Source: Chitinophaga niabensis
GTDB taxonomy: Bacteria > Bacteroidota > Bacteroidia > Chitinophagales > Chitinophagaceae
NCBI RefSeq assembly: GCF_900129465.1
Contig: NZ_FSRA01000001.1
Span: 1,674,001 to 1,738,000, forward strand
Direction of reading: 5' to 3'
Length of the DNA: 64,000 nt
Each line of letters starts with the position of its first letter. The stretch's first letter is position 1. Position numbers and translations under genes: made by a program. Shown one piece after another: positions 26,902 to 35,908 of this stretch. A model generated the notes under the pieces. That model searched no databases and was not told where the DNA came from. It saw only the letters and a list, made by a program, of their open reading frames with translations.

Positions 26902-28239
26902 ATGAAAACAACTTACATAAAAATATCCCTGCTATCACTATTCAGCATGACCGCAATTGTGGCATCTTGCTCAAAACTCTTGGACGAAAAACCAAATCAA
27001 TCCATTACAACGATTAACACGCTAAAAGATCTCCAGGGTGTTCTTCGACAGCCAAATATGATATCATTTGGTGGCCTTGTGAATATTGGTGCAGATCAGT
27101 ATGTCCATTCAAATTCCGCTTATTCTACAATGGCAATTAACTTTCAGAATGCATACCGCTGGGATAAAGATGCTCTGTTTGACATATGGTCGGGTGCATA
27201 CAGAGGAATATATGCTGCAAATCTGGTGCTTACAGAAATGGAGAGGATCAAAGAAGGTACTGAATTTGAGAGAAATGATTTACGGGGGCAAGCATTATTT
27301 TTCAGGGCATTTTCTTTGTATCAATTGACACAGGTGTATTGTCGGCCATATGGACCAGATGCTCAAACAGCGCTTGGTTTACCATTGCGGTTAACCCCTA
27401 ATGTTGAAGAGAAAATTTCAAGGGCGAGTTTGCAAGAAACTTATAACAAGATCATTGGCGATACTAAGGAAGCAATAGGTTTACTTCCGCTCAGAAACAT
27501 AGCGATTAATTTGCCAGGTAAGATTTCCTGTTATGGATTTCTTGCAAAAATGTATTTGAGCATGAGAGAATATTCCGAAGCTGAGAAATATTCCAGCCTT
27601 TACCTTGCTGAAAGCCCACAATTATTAGATTACAATACTTTGGACACTTTAGCAAATCCCAGCATTCCGAGGATTAATCTTGAAAGCACATTTGACGCAG
27701 GAATGACTTCCGTTAGCACGAACGCAGTTGTCACCGCAAATCCTATTTTGATCCAATCCTATCATACAAATGATCTTCGAAAAAAAGTGCTTTTTATGAT
27801 AAATGCAGACGGCAGTGCTGTTTTTAAGGGTAGCTACTTTAGATCTGTAAGCAATCAAGGTTATTGTGGAATAGCGACTGATGAAGTTTATCTTATCCGT
27901 AGTGAATGTTTGGTACGGTTAAATCGAATTGAAGACGGTTTGAAAGATCTGAATTATCTCCTGGTTAGGCGGTGGAAAACCAATCGTTTCACACCCGTTC
28001 AAACAACTTCCAAAGAGGATGCTATACAGATCCTTATTAATGAACGAAATAAGGAATTAATATTCAGAGGAACAAGATGGTCAGACCTCCGTAGATTAAA
28101 TGAGGATGGAGCGAATATCAGTTTGTCAAGAACCATTAATGGCGTAACCTATAATTTACCAGCTAAAGATAACCGTTGGATATGGCTGATTCCAGCTGAA
28201 GTTATTAACCTAAGCGGTATCCAACAAAACGAGAGGTAA
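26902..28239 (+). CDS. SusD/RagB-family surface lipoprotein
   Basis: 445 residues, lipobox at ASC with Cys23 (MTAIVASCSKLLDEKPNQS). The body has the SusD helical (TPR-like) layout: LRGQALFFRAFSLYQL, then a C-terminal RNKELIFRGTRWSDLRRLN motif. It is shorter than the usual 500-600 residues. It caps the SusC barrel 18 bp upstream and captures the ligand at the cell surface. The frame of the final residues (SGIQQNER) resembles normal family ends. Confidence 0.92.
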   Translation: MKTTYIKISLLSLFSMTAIVASCSKLLDEKPNQSITTINTLKDLQGVLRQPNMISFGGLVNIGADQYVHSNSAYSTMAINFQNAYRWDKDALFDIWSGAYRGIYAANLVLTEMERIKEGTEFERNDLRGQALFFRAFSLYQLTQVYCRPYGPDAQTALGLPLRLTPNVEEKISRASLQETYNKIIGDTKEAIGLLPLRNIAINLPGKISCYGFLAKMYLSMREYSEAEKYSSLYLAESPQLLDYNTLDTLANPSIPRINLESTFDAGMTSVSTNAVVTANPILIQSYHTNDLRKKVLFMINADGSAVFKGSYFRSVSNQGYCGIATDEVYLIRSECLVRLNRIEDGLKDLNYLLVRRWKTNRFTPVQTTSKEDAIQILINERNKELIFRGTRWSDLRRLNEDGANISLSRTINGVTYNLPAKDNRWIWLIPAEVINLSGIQQNER

Positions 28240-28264
28240 ATTATCTTAATTAAACATCAAGGGG

Positions 28265-29476
28265 ATGAAATTTAAAATATTGATGTTAGTCGCACTTAAA
28301 ATTACGTGTACTCATCAGATCAAAAGTCAGAACATAAATACATATCCGAAAGGTAGTATTCAAAAAAATGCGGATCTGATGTGGTCAGACCGGCCAAAAT
28401 TAACATACGAAATCTCGACTGATCGTGTGACATTCTTCTCAAACTTAGAGATCCGGAGTTTAGAATATCGAGAGTGGGGAATTTCTTTTTGGAAGGCATT
28501 TCCCCATGACCAAAGGCGTTTTACATGGTTTGAGGAAACCGTGGCCATTTCTCCCAGGTATTTCGTAGATCCCAAACTAGCTGCTCAAGATAGAATTCTT
28601 GAAAGTTATCAAGCAAAAATCGATTACAGTGCTAAACAAAAATGGGAGTTGCAATATCAGAAGTTCCGTAAAGAATATATGGAATCACCTATTGTTACAT
28701 CGACGAAGAAATGGGAGTTGAAGTTTGCAGAATTGAGTAATTCCGTCATGATGGGAATGTATCCAGACAATCAGGGTCGTAAACACTTTAATTATGTAAG
28801 TTTTGTCAGAAACCTTCTAAAGTATGCAAAATACTATTATGAAGAAATTCCATACAAGCCATATAAAACTACGCCCGTTTTAAGTGATAAAATTACTAGC
28901 ACATTGTATGTTCCTATCGAACATCCTCGATTCTTAAATATGACTGTCGATGACCAAAAGAACATGCTTAAGATGATAATAGAATCAGAGGTGGATAAGA
29001 GACTGAAAGAATTTGCAGCGAAAAAACTATCTGTTATATCATTGAAAGATATTCCATTAAACTTAGCAGGCCTAACCCCAGATTCAAACCACATTGATTT
29101 AAAAGACTATTTAAACAAGTTAGTCTTCGTAGATATCTGGTCCATCGGCTGTTCCAGTTGTATAGCCATGATGCCGAAATTAAAAAAGGTCTATGAAAAG
29201 TATAAAACCAGAGGCTTTACGGTACTATCAGTAGACGTTTCCGGCCCAAAGTATTACCAACAAATAATGAGGATTCATCATGAGATTGGTGCAGATTGGC
29301 CTTTTATGTTATTAAATAACGATCAGTATAATACGCTTTTCTCAACTTATGGCATGCTCGGAGTTCCGCAGACGTTTTTAGTTGGAAAAGACGGAAAAGT
29401 CATTATGTATAAGGATCAGGTATCGTCTCCTGAAGGGTTAGAGGAATATCTGAATAAATATTTTAGTGATTTATAA
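28265..29476 (+). CDS. Exported TlpA/thioredoxin-like protein
   Basis: 403 residues with a signal-like N-terminus (MKFKILMLVALKITC). The first ~260 residues are unrecognised and helical. The last ~140 form a thioredoxin-fold domain: FVDIWSIGCSSCIAMMPKLK with the CxxC pair Cys296 and Cys299, then GVPQTFLVGKDGKV (cis-Pro loop). TlpA-like proteins reduce or form disulfides in the periplasm. It is the last gene of the sigma/FecR/SusC/SusD operon (25 bp after susD) and points to a disulfide-dependent substrate, perhaps the two small cysteine-pair proteins encoded just downstream. Confidence 0.88.
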   Translation: MKFKILMLVALKITCTHQIKSQNINTYPKGSIQKNADLMWSDRPKLTYEISTDRVTFFSNLEIRSLEYREWGISFWKAFPHDQRRFTWFEETVAISPRYFVDPKLAAQDRILESYQAKIDYSAKQKWELQYQKFRKEYMESPIVTSTKKWELKFAELSNSVMMGMYPDNQGRKHFNYVSFVRNLLKYAKYYYEEIPYKPYKTTPVLSDKITSTLYVPIEHPRFLNMTVDDQKNMLKMIIESEVDKRLKEFAAKKLSVISLKDIPLNLAGLTPDSNHIDLKDYLNKLVFVDIWSIGCSSCIAMMPKLKKVYEKYKTRGFTVLSVDVSGPKYYQQIMRIHHEIGADWPFMLLNNDQYNTLFSTYGMLGVPQTFLVGKDGKVIMYKDQVSSPEGLEEYLNKYFSDL

Positions 29477-29574
29477 AAGCAAGTTATGGGGAATACATCC
29501 CGGTAACTTTAAAACGGATTTTTGCTAATCAATATACGCTGTGTACTCAAACTTGAAAATCACATAAAACTGAT

Positions 29575-29607
29575 AAACGATGGCGTAAATGCTATACGCC
29601 ATCGTTT
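29575..29607. terminator. Terminator between convergent operons
   Basis: Perfect 13-bp inverted repeat AAACGATGGCGTA (29575-29587) and TACGCCATCGTTT (29595-29607), between the TlpA-like gene and the convergent small exported protein gene. Confidence 0.88.
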
Positions 29608-29626
29608 ATTTAAATCCATTTAAGGA

Positions 29627-30019
29627 TTAAGGTTTCTTTTCAATAACTCTACCATTAGGAAGGGTAATTGTTGAACTTGAATTGTCTGCAATTGCTGCGC
29701 TGATATCGCTTTGGAAACTGTAGTTTGTAGCGTCATCAATTTTGGGTTTCCCTGTGTAAAGGGTGTTACCAAATCTTGCAAGAGATTCAGAAGAAGTGTA
29801 AATTTCCCCTGCGTTCAATGCATCAATGGTACAAACTTGTGCTAAACCAGTGCAAGATGGGCTTGTTGAAACTACATAATCCAATGGATTCAATTGTGAA
29901 CCACCAGAAACCAATTCAAAAGTTTGGAAAGCGAAAGTCTTTTGAACAGGAGCTTTAAAAGCGAAAGCTGCTACAGCTGCAATGGCGAGAACTGCCAGAC
30001 CGAGAAATTTGTTTTTCAT
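29627..30019 (-). CDS. Small exported two-cysteine protein (copy A)
   Basis: 130 residues: signal peptide to about residue 22 (MKNKFLGLAVLAIAAVAAFA), then a mature domain with FELVSGGSQLNPLDY, two cysteines (Cys56 and Cys63, C-x6-C), a KPKIDD segment and an end LPNGRVIEKKP. It is clearly paralogous to the upstream gene. The signal peptide/cysteine layout recalls the small DUF6520-type proteins of Bacteroidetes, but I am not certain of that family. The conserved cysteine pair probably forms a disulfide. It is the third gene of a minus-strand operon with the MauE-like protein. Confidence 0.7.
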   Translation of the reverse strand: MKNKFLGLAVLAIAAVAAFAFKAPVQKTFAFQTFELVSGGSQLNPLDYVVSTSPSCTGLAQVCTIDALNAGEIYTSSESLARFGNTLYTGKPKIDDATNYSFQSDISAAIADNSSSTITLPNGRVIEKKP

Positions 30020-30058
30020 GTGTTTTTGTTTTTAATGATTAATGAATATTAGAAAAAA

Positions 30059-30493
30059 TTATGGACGCTTGTAGACCATTCTCCCATTGGGTGCTAAGTA
30101 CCATATAGAGATTGTATAAGCAAGTGCGTCGTTTATATCAGTTTGTAAACTTGATCCTGCTACATCAACTTTGGGTTTACCCGCAAATGCTACATTACCT
30201 TTGACAAGTGCCTCGACGGTTGTATATACTTCTGCGCTTGTCAGAACGTCAAGCGCACAGATTTCTGCAAATCCAAGAGTACAAGTTCCGCTAATCGGAC
30301 TGGTATAATCTAATGGATCAAAACGATTCCCTCCAGAAGCAAGTTCAAATGTTGCGAATGCAACACCTTTTTGATGCTGTATTTCATCCCTACCTGAACG
30401 TTCTTTATTGGTAATAAAGCGTGAAGGAATTCCACCAAACGTAGCGCACAGAAATATTAATAAAATGGCCTTTAATAATAATTTACTTTTCAT
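30059..30493 (-). CDS. Small exported two-cysteine protein (copy B)
   Basis: About 144 residues from the Met at 30493 (MKSKLLLKAILLIFLCATF); the frame reaches 30517 but that start would lie inside the MauE-like gene. The mature part shares FELASGGNRFDPLDY, Cys71 and Cys79 (C-x7-C), GKPKVD and an end LAPNGRMVYKRP with copy A, so the two are tandem paralogs that have diverged at more than half of their positions. Function unknown. Confidence 0.7.
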   Translation of the reverse strand: MKSKLLLKAILLIFLCATFGGIPSRFITNKERSGRDEIQHQKGVAFATFELASGGNRFDPLDYTSPISGTCTLGFAEICALDVLTSAEVYTTVEALVKGNVAFAGKPKVDVAGSSLQTDINDALAYTISIWYLAPNGRMVYKRP

Positions 30494-30509
30494 GAGGTTA
30501 ATTTGAACG

Positions 30510-30965
30510 TTATCCACGAACTAATCTCCTAAAGTTCTGACCCCAAATGGTTTTTTTCACGATTATTAGCGCCACTATGGCCAACAGAACAAACCCGATA
30601 TTGAAGTATATATGTTGTGTCCATGTCATATTCTGAAGAATGCCACCGCAACTGCACGGCACATCCTTGGAAAAAGTTAATATACCGATCAGGTAAACTG
30701 TAAATATTGTCATCAATGCCAGTGAAGCTAAAATTCCGGCACACTTTGTCCGGTCGAAAATCAGCATCAAGGCAAGAACTATTTCTATGGCAGGTAAAAA
30801 GATAGCTACAAATCCTGCGGTGGATTCCAGTAGCGGAGATTTCGCTAACTGGCCCTTGAAAATTTCATATTCAAAGATCTTGCTGAATGCTGCGTATCCC
30901 CAAAGGCAAATAAATAGAACTACGATGGTTTCAAAAATGATGCGCTGAACTTTCATTCTTAACAT
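30510..30965 (-). CDS. MauE/DoxX-like redox-associated membrane protein
   Basis: 151 residues with four membrane helices (about 9-30, 46-70, 76-98 and 121-143). A CSCGG motif (Cys104 and Cys106) lies on the loop before the last helix, as in MauE/DoxX-type proteins that support disulfide formation in exported proteins. It is the first gene of the operon with the two cysteine-pair proteins. With the TlpA-like protein of the facing operon it makes a plausible disulfide system. The Met at 30956 is an alternative start. Confidence 0.8.
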   Translation of the reverse strand: MLRMKVQRIIFETIVVLFICLWGYAAFSKIFEYEIFKGQLAKSPLLESTAGFVAIFLPAIEIVLALMLIFDRTKCAGILASLALMTIFTVYLIGILTFSKDVPCSCGGILQNMTWTQHIYFNIGFVLLAIVALIIVKKTIWGQNFRRLVRG

Positions 30966-31320
30966 TTTTTAAAATTGTGGGTTATCATTCTCTGTCTGGT
31001 GGGAACCAAAGAAGATAGCTTTTCAGGTGATACTTTAAATACGAAACCACACGGCGATTTCTTTTCATACCATTTGGCATTAAGTCTATGGACGCCGGTA
31101 ATGTAAACAAGACGGATTCGTATTCGTTGATTTATACAAAAAGGAAAGTATAAAGGAATTATGTTTTTATATGGGCTAAGGTTATCAGTCGATGCATAAA
31201 TTGGAATTAAGGGTTACTGTGTTATATGGTTACTGTGTCTCTAATTTCTTGATCAAAACTAATTCACTTTGTATTCACCACCAAGAAAAAACAGTTATCC
31301 GATTCCGTTATTTCACTGCA
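30966..31320. other. Noncoding gap
   Basis: 355 bp between the MauE-like operon and the AraC-type gene. It should hold the promoter of the MauE-like operon. An open frame at 31192-31407 looks like a shadow. No hairpin or repeat seen. Confidence 0.4.
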
Positions 31321-31653
31321 CTATTTGTGCACCTGAAAATTGCTCGGAGGCTTTCCAAAAATCTTTACAAAAGCGCGGGAAAAATTGCCGGTCGTACGGT
31401 ATCCTAATTTAATTGCGACTTCTTTAACCATAGCACCTGATTCCAATAGTGCTTTACCATATTCCATAGATATTGTCAGATGATAGTGAGAAATTGTCAC
31501 ACCATATAGTGATCTGAAACCTTTGGAAAGCTTGCTTTCTCTCATTTCAGCGTCTAAAAGCAGGTCAGTTATTTTGATATGCTGGAAAACCCTACATTGG
31601 ATTAAATGCCGGACCTGGTGTATTGTTTTGGTATCTGTGTCAGAAAGCATCAT
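31321..31653 (-). CDS. Free-standing AraC-type DNA-binding domain protein
   Basis: 110 residues that cover just the AraC/XylS double helix-turn-helix domain: MRESKLSKGFRSLYGVTISHYH (first HTH) and VKEVAIKLGYRTTGNFSRAFVKIFGKPPSNF (second HTH with the family signature). No N-terminal sensing domain is present. It may be an intact small regulator or the C-terminal remnant of a longer AraC gene; no upstream continuation in frame was visible. It could regulate the neighbouring MauE-like operon. Confidence 0.75.
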   Translation of the reverse strand: MMLSDTDTKTIHQVRHLIQCRVFQHIKITDLLLDAEMRESKLSKGFRSLYGVTISHYHLTISMEYGKALLESGAMVKEVAIKLGYRTTGNFSRAFVKIFGKPPSNFQVHK

Positions 31654-31964
31654 GGGTCACATATACTGTTATCAATCAAATAAAAAGAGAGGTGGCATCA
31701 TAAAATTAAAATCATAACCCGCGGTCAAACAGCAGTGCGAAGATTTTATTTTCCTAAAAGATTCACCCGGCCATACCGCTTTTTTACTCTTCTTAAATCA
31801 TACTTGCTGCCTGTATTTGGTTGATCTGCCGTCATTGCGAGCGAAACGAAGCAATCTGCAAATGGATTGCTTCGACATTGCGTGTTTCGCAATGACCTCA
31901 CCGTGAAGTCGTGAAATTGAATAATATTGTGTTCTAGCAGAAGACATTGGCCGCGAAGCAATCT
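31654..31964. other. Noncoding gap carrying a palindromic repeat
   Basis: 311 bp between two same-strand genes. It contains the 66-bp palindromic repeat at 31831-31896 and a further half copy (GCGAAGCAATC near 31955) that runs up to the end of the acetyltransferase gene. Nothing else was seen. Confidence 0.55.
31831..31896. repeat. Dispersed palindromic repeat, copy 1
   Basis: The left end GTCATTGCGA with GAAGCAATC and the right end GATTGCTTC with TCGCAATGAC are reverse complements, giving a long two-part hairpin of 66 bp. A second copy lies at 36733-36800. This looks like an intergenic REP/MITE-type element. Confidence 0.75.
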
Positions 31965-32582
31965 TTAAGGAACAGGAAGCCCAGCTGGCACATCGATTTT
32001 AATAGGGCCACCCGGCGATATTTTATATTGATCTCCATTTTTGGGATCGGAAAGGCTCATATCCAACAGCAAACCATCCTCCGTTATGTATCCCTTATGA
32101 GAAGCGGGATTGCCATACCATACGGTATATGGGGGAATATTCTTTGTTACCACACTACCCGCACCAATAAATGCGTACGCACCAATAGTAACACCACAAA
32201 TAATTGTGCTATTCGCACCAATTGAACAGCATTCCTGGAGGTGTGTCTGTAAAAAACGTTGTGGATAGACCTTCGACTTGGGAACACGGTCATTGGTGAA
32301 AGTAACATTGGGGCCAACAAAAACATTATCTGCTATTTTTACGCCATCCCAAACCTGCACGCCGGATTTAATGGTGACATCGTTTCCGATAATAACCTCA
32401 TTTTCAATAAAACAATTACAGTTGATATTGCACTCTTGTCCGATCACCGCACCTGGCAGCACCACTGTAAACTGCCAGATTCGTGTGCCATTACCAATGG
32501 CTTTACACATTACATTCGCAAGGTCGTGCACAAAATAGCTTTCTTTAAAGTCCTTCTCCTTCATCGTATCTTCCTCCTTCAC
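31965..32582 (-). CDS. Hexapeptide-repeat acetyltransferase (sugar N-acetyltransferase-like)
   Basis: 205 residues with left-handed beta-helix repeats ([IV]-G-x-x pattern: VIGQECNINCNCFIE, IIGNDVTIKSG, IADNVFVGPN, SIGANSTIICG). The FVHDLANV start and the TNDRVPKSKVY and WYGNPAS segments match sugar acyltransferases such as the dTDP-amino-sugar N-acetyltransferases (FdtC/WlbB-like). It likely modifies a nucleotide sugar for surface polysaccharide or lipopolysaccharide. No other sugar genes are adjacent. The C-terminus is Pro/Gly-rich, and the gene ends next to repeat copy 1. The Met at 32564 is an alternative start. Confidence 0.85.
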   Translation of the reverse strand: MKEEDTMKEKDFKESYFVHDLANVMCKAIGNGTRIWQFTVVLPGAVIGQECNINCNCFIENEVIIGNDVTIKSGVQVWDGVKIADNVFVGPNVTFTNDRVPKSKVYPQRFLQTHLQECCSIGANSTIICGVTIGAYAFIGAGSVVTKNIPPYTVWYGNPASHKGYITEDGLLLDMSLSDPKNGDQYKISPGGPIKIDVPAGLPVP

Positions 32583-33002
32583 AATTGCAAAGGTACTTTG
32601 GGGGGATTACTTTAACCCAATCGAAAATCGCTGAGGTGTTCAAGGATACCATCCCCTGGTTAGATTTTTTCAGTACTTGTTGTTAGTATTGACGGGCTTT
32701 GTATGCATAACTTCTTCAATAAGTAATTCTACTCAAAACAGCTAACCGTATTTATGCGCTTAATGCAAAACGGATCAGCCTTTACAGGCATTTTTGCGCT
32801 GAGGAAATGTCGTTCAAATCAAAACAGGTTATATACTTATGGAATCTGTAAATATATTGCATCCAGTGCATGGCTATCGCCATGTATTTCTCCGAAAATG
32901 CTGTAGGCAAATAACCTGGGTAAAGAAAACCGCCTTAGAGGCCGTTTATGCGCCCAGTAATCGTACGCCCAAATTATTTTATTTAATTGTTTTAAACCTA
33001 AC
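32583..33002. other. Noncoding gap
   Basis: 420 bp between divergent genes. It holds promoters for the acetyltransferase (minus) and the JAMM-like lipoprotein (plus). No ORF, hairpin or repeat was recognised. Confidence 0.4.
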
Positions 33003-34376
33003 GTGATGATCAGTTATTTTACAAGATTACGCCTGGTAGCCCTGGTATTCCTGATTGCCTTCTATTCTTCCTGTCAGCAACACAGCCACGAGCTGATACC
33101 CAACGAAACATACCAATACGCAGAGGAAGTAAAAAGTTACCTGAATTCCCAACGGTATGTCGTTCCAGGGCTGGGTAATGAATTTGGCGATAGCCTTTTC
33201 CGGCAGCTGGATGTGTCCGGAATTAAGAAGATCAGCTGGAAAAACTCCGAACTGATCATTGCTCCCTTAAAAAGCAACAATCCAAACCGTTCAGCGAAGG
33301 TCCTCTTGGAATTCAAGAACAATAAGCCAGTAGGTGGCACTTTGATTGAAGTGAATGCCACGGGAGCCGGGGATAAGGCCGGGGACCAACTGCAAAACTT
33401 CCTGAACAAAAAGCCGCTCAATTTTACGGGCAGGTTCAAAGCAACCTCTTTAAGCAATGGCGGTCATGAGCTATTGAGCTATACTTTGCAAAAGGGAAAG
33501 CTCCTGCGGGCGGAAATTGTTCAACCTGATAGAAGCCGGAATGCTTTGGCAAAAGCAGGTGTTCCAGATCAGCTTGCGGCTGTAGGTGATCCTACTGGTA
33601 ACTGTGTAACCTGGGTAAGAGTATACTACAACCCGGAAACAGGGGAAATCTATGAAACACTGTACCTGTATACCGTATGTGACGGTGGCGGGGGTGGTTC
33701 CGGTACGGGCAATGAAACACAGTATGAATACCAGCAACAGGACCTTTGTGCCAAGGCAAGAAGTTTGAAAGATGATACGGTGTTTATTTCCAAACTGGCC
33801 CTACTTAAATATGCCGCTCAGAACATGAACTATGAAGCTGCCTGGGTACATACCAACCAGCCAGCAAACGGAGGCTGGAACCTTTTTACAGGCCAGCCCG
33901 ATCAGCACCACATCCAGATGAACATGAATAATTTTTCGGATAATTCTGTTCAAGGAATGATGCACAATCATTTTGCCGGGGGATTTTCGATTTTCTCGGT
34001 GAGTGATTTAAGAGCCATGTATGATCTCCTGCGCTATAACAAAGTTGAAAATCCTGCAAATTTTTCTTTCACTGTGATTACCAACCAGGGAACAACCTAT
34101 ACCCTGGGGATTGAAAACGTGCAGCGGTTCAGGGATTTTGGAAATAACTGGCTAAACAATGATGTGAATGCCGTGCTCCTGGAAAATCGGTATACGCTAC
34201 AATATGGCATCTCAAATGATAACCTGCCAGCAGATAACCAGGAGAAATTCATGAACCTGCTTGCTGACAGCAATACCGGGCTGACTTTTTATAAAGGCAA
34301 TTTCAGCAGCCTGGACAGCTGGCGGCCAATTGTGCGCGATGGCAATAACGAATTCGTAATTATTCCCTGTAGATAA
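33003..34376 (+). CDS. Lipoprotein with a JAMM/MPN-like metalloprotease motif
   Basis: 457 residues, lipobox Cys24 (AFYSSC). The N-terminal ~200 residues are of unknown fold. A poly-Gly linker (CDGGGGGSG near 226-234) follows. The C-terminal part has HNHFAGGFSIFSVSDL, where His321, His323, Ser332 and Asp335 match the JAMM pattern HxH...SxxD, and Glu278 could be the upstream catalytic Glu. JAMM proteins are zinc isopeptidases or deubiquitinase-like enzymes. An exported bacterial version is unusual and the zinc site is a motif match only. It is followed by two small exported or membrane proteins in one operon. Confidence 0.6.
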   Translation: MMISYFTRLRLVALVFLIAFYSSCQQHSHELIPNETYQYAEEVKSYLNSQRYVVPGLGNEFGDSLFRQLDVSGIKKISWKNSELIIAPLKSNNPNRSAKVLLEFKNNKPVGGTLIEVNATGAGDKAGDQLQNFLNKKPLNFTGRFKATSLSNGGHELLSYTLQKGKLLRAEIVQPDRSRNALAKAGVPDQLAAVGDPTGNCVTWVRVYYNPETGEIYETLYLYTVCDGGGGGSGTGNETQYEYQQQDLCAKARSLKDDTVFISKLALLKYAAQNMNYEAAWVHTNQPANGGWNLFTGQPDQHHIQMNMNNFSDNSVQGMMHNHFAGGFSIFSVSDLRAMYDLLRYNKVENPANFSFTVITNQGTTYTLGIENVQRFRDFGNNWLNNDVNAVLLENRYTLQYGISNDNLPADNQEKFMNLLADSNTGLTFYKGNFSSLDSWRPIVRDGNNEFVIIPCR

Positions 34377-34389
34377 GTAAATTTGAGAT

Positions 34390-34956
34390 ATGCAAACGCG
34401 GCTCACCATCATACTGTTAGCTCTTCTTTTTTCGGTACGGCTTTTTGGGCAAACGAAAGGGAACAGCAACAAGGAACGATATACCAGAGATCCGGAACTG
34501 GCAAAATATACTGGTACCTGGCAATGGAAATCTGACAGCACTATTTTCACCATTGTGCTCAGACAGGTAAAACTTCACTTTTCAGGTACAGGCAAATCCA
34601 AAGATGTGATCATTGGCTGGCATTCCTACTATGAAAATGGGGTACTCCTGGAAAGCAGCCAGGACAGGATAGCTTCAGCCCCGCTGAAAGAAATGGAGGA
34701 TACCCTGCTGGCTAAAGTGGCCACCATTACCGCTACCACACCCACCAAACCTTCGACCCTTAGCATTTATATCCATGACCTGACCAGGAAACGGGAGTTT
34801 TCCGGTCATCTGGAGCTGATACCCGGTAAACCTGATGCTGCAATATGGGAAACTGAGTACCGGAGCAAAATGGAATTCTATTTTAAGGATAAGCCCCCGG
34901 CATATATGTCCGGACGTACAGTTCCTACGGGCATTGTGATGCGGAAGATCAGATAG
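34390..34956 (+). CDS. Small exported DUF6705-like protein
   Basis: 188 residues with a signal peptide (MQTRLTIILLALLFSVRLFG, then QTKG). The mature part begins DPELAKYTGTWQWKSD and has DVIIGWHSYYENGVLLESS; the G-T-W and IIGWHSYxxNG patterns fit my recollection of DUF6705 proteins of Bacteroidetes. A lipocalin-like beta barrel is possible. It lies 13 bp after the JAMM-like lipoprotein gene. No function is known to me. Confidence 0.6.
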   Translation: MQTRLTIILLALLFSVRLFGQTKGNSNKERYTRDPELAKYTGTWQWKSDSTIFTIVLRQVKLHFSGTGKSKDVIIGWHSYYENGVLLESSQDRIASAPLKEMEDTLLAKVATITATTPTKPSTLSIYIHDLTRKREFSGHLELIPGKPDAAIWETEYRSKMEFYFKDKPPAYMSGRTVPTGIVMRKIR

Positions 34957-35048
34957 TGTGCACTCAGCTATTCAAAATGACCTGAGAATTTAAGATGGAA
35001 GAAAATGTAGGTGGTGGAATCGTAATTTATGACATAAAAGATATTCTG

Positions 35049-35234
35049 ATGAAAAAAATCTTTTTGGCAGGTGCTATTATAGGGTTGCTGCTGGTGCTTT
35101 TAAGCTTATTGGCCAAGGTTAATCATTGGGATGGTGCAAGCACCATGCTGAATTTTGGGATTGGGGGATTTGTATTACTCGTGGTTTGTGGTGGAATACT
35201 GATTATGCAATCCAGCAGAGGTGTAAAGCGATAA
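35049..35234 (+). CDS. Small two-TM protein, GldL-like N-terminus
   Basis: 61 residues from MKKIFLAGAIIGLLLV. Two hydrophobic helices flank a short KVNHWDGAS segment; GAxIGLLLV and KVNHWDG resemble the first part of gliding-motility protein GldL and related small Bacteroidetes proteins. The frame extends to 34995, but those residues are unlike a protein start and the ATG at 35049 begins a good signal-anchor. It is the third gene of the JAMM-like set. Confidence 0.6.
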   Translation: MKKIFLAGAIIGLLLVLLSLLAKVNHWDGASTMLNFGIGGFVLLVVCGGILIMQSSRGVKR

Positions 35235-35251
35235 AGGCAAGTTTAAGGATG

Positions 35252-35287
35252 GGCTTCCGGATGCTAAATGCATCCCGGAAGCCTTTT
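35252..35287 (+). terminator. Terminator of the JAMM-like operon
   Basis: GGCTTCCGGATG (35252-35263) pairs with CATCCCGGAAGCC (35271-35283) with a single bulged C, followed by TTTT. It lies 18 nt after the 61-residue gene. Confidence 0.78.
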
Positions 35288-35398
35288 ATATTTACAGGTG
35301 TTGTCGTAATGCCGGGTATATCAGCTTTTGTTTTGCGGGTGAAGCAAAGCATCTGTTTATGATATGCTTCCAGCTACCAATTGTATCCGAACAGAGAA

Positions 35399-35908
35399 TT
35401 AAAATCTTGGTGCTATGATGTGCTTGCTGATCTTTTTTAAATTATGGGGGTAAAAGAATTCCAACTTTGTAACCTCAAACCCTAGTGTAGGATCGACTAC
35501 AAAAGGTTGTGCCAGGAAGGCGGAGATATCGGGAGATAATTCCCAGATGACCGAACCCCTGTTTCTCCATCCATTGACTGCGGGTTCGGCCTTATATTTA
35601 GGTTTCCCGTAAATCCGGTTTAGATACGATTCCACCTTGCGGCCTAAGTCGTTGATCCAAAGGGAAATCTTTATAACAATACCGTTGCTATCAGCAGATA
35701 AGAAAACATACCGAAGTTGTGTCCCACCAATCAAAGAATCCTGTGATTGCCAGACATATAAGCCGATGTCAGAAGGAAAAACCTGGAATAAATTCCTATC
35801 GGGGAACGAAGAAAAGTGCGACACACCCTTGATCGCCTTTATATTTTTTCCTAATTGGACATCGCCAAAACCACTATCGTTCAATTTAACCTGAGCATTT
35901 AAGGACAT
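35399..35908 (-). CDS. Hypothetical protein, probably exported, with a frameshifted signal peptide
   Basis: 169 residues from the internal ATG at 35908 (MSLNAQVKLNDSGF). The SLNAQ run looks like the end of a Bacteroidetes signal peptide, yet the signal itself lies in another frame: from 35960 the minus strand encodes MKSKRAGILIILTSTGF, which then runs into a stop after 24 codons. Removing one base near 35909 would join the two as ...STGFMSLNAQVKLND. The gene is therefore either frameshifted (pseudogene), expressed without a signal, or affected by a sequencing error. The mature domain is unrecognised. Confidence 0.6.
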   Translation of the reverse strand: MSLNAQVKLNDSGFGDVQLGKNIKAIKGVSHFSSFPDRNLFQVFPSDIGLYVWQSQDSLIGGTQLRYVFLSADSNGIVIKISLWINDLGRKVESYLNRIYGKPKYKAEPAVNGWRNRGSVIWELSPDISAFLAQPFVVDPTLGFEVTKLEFFYPHNLKKISKHIIAPRF

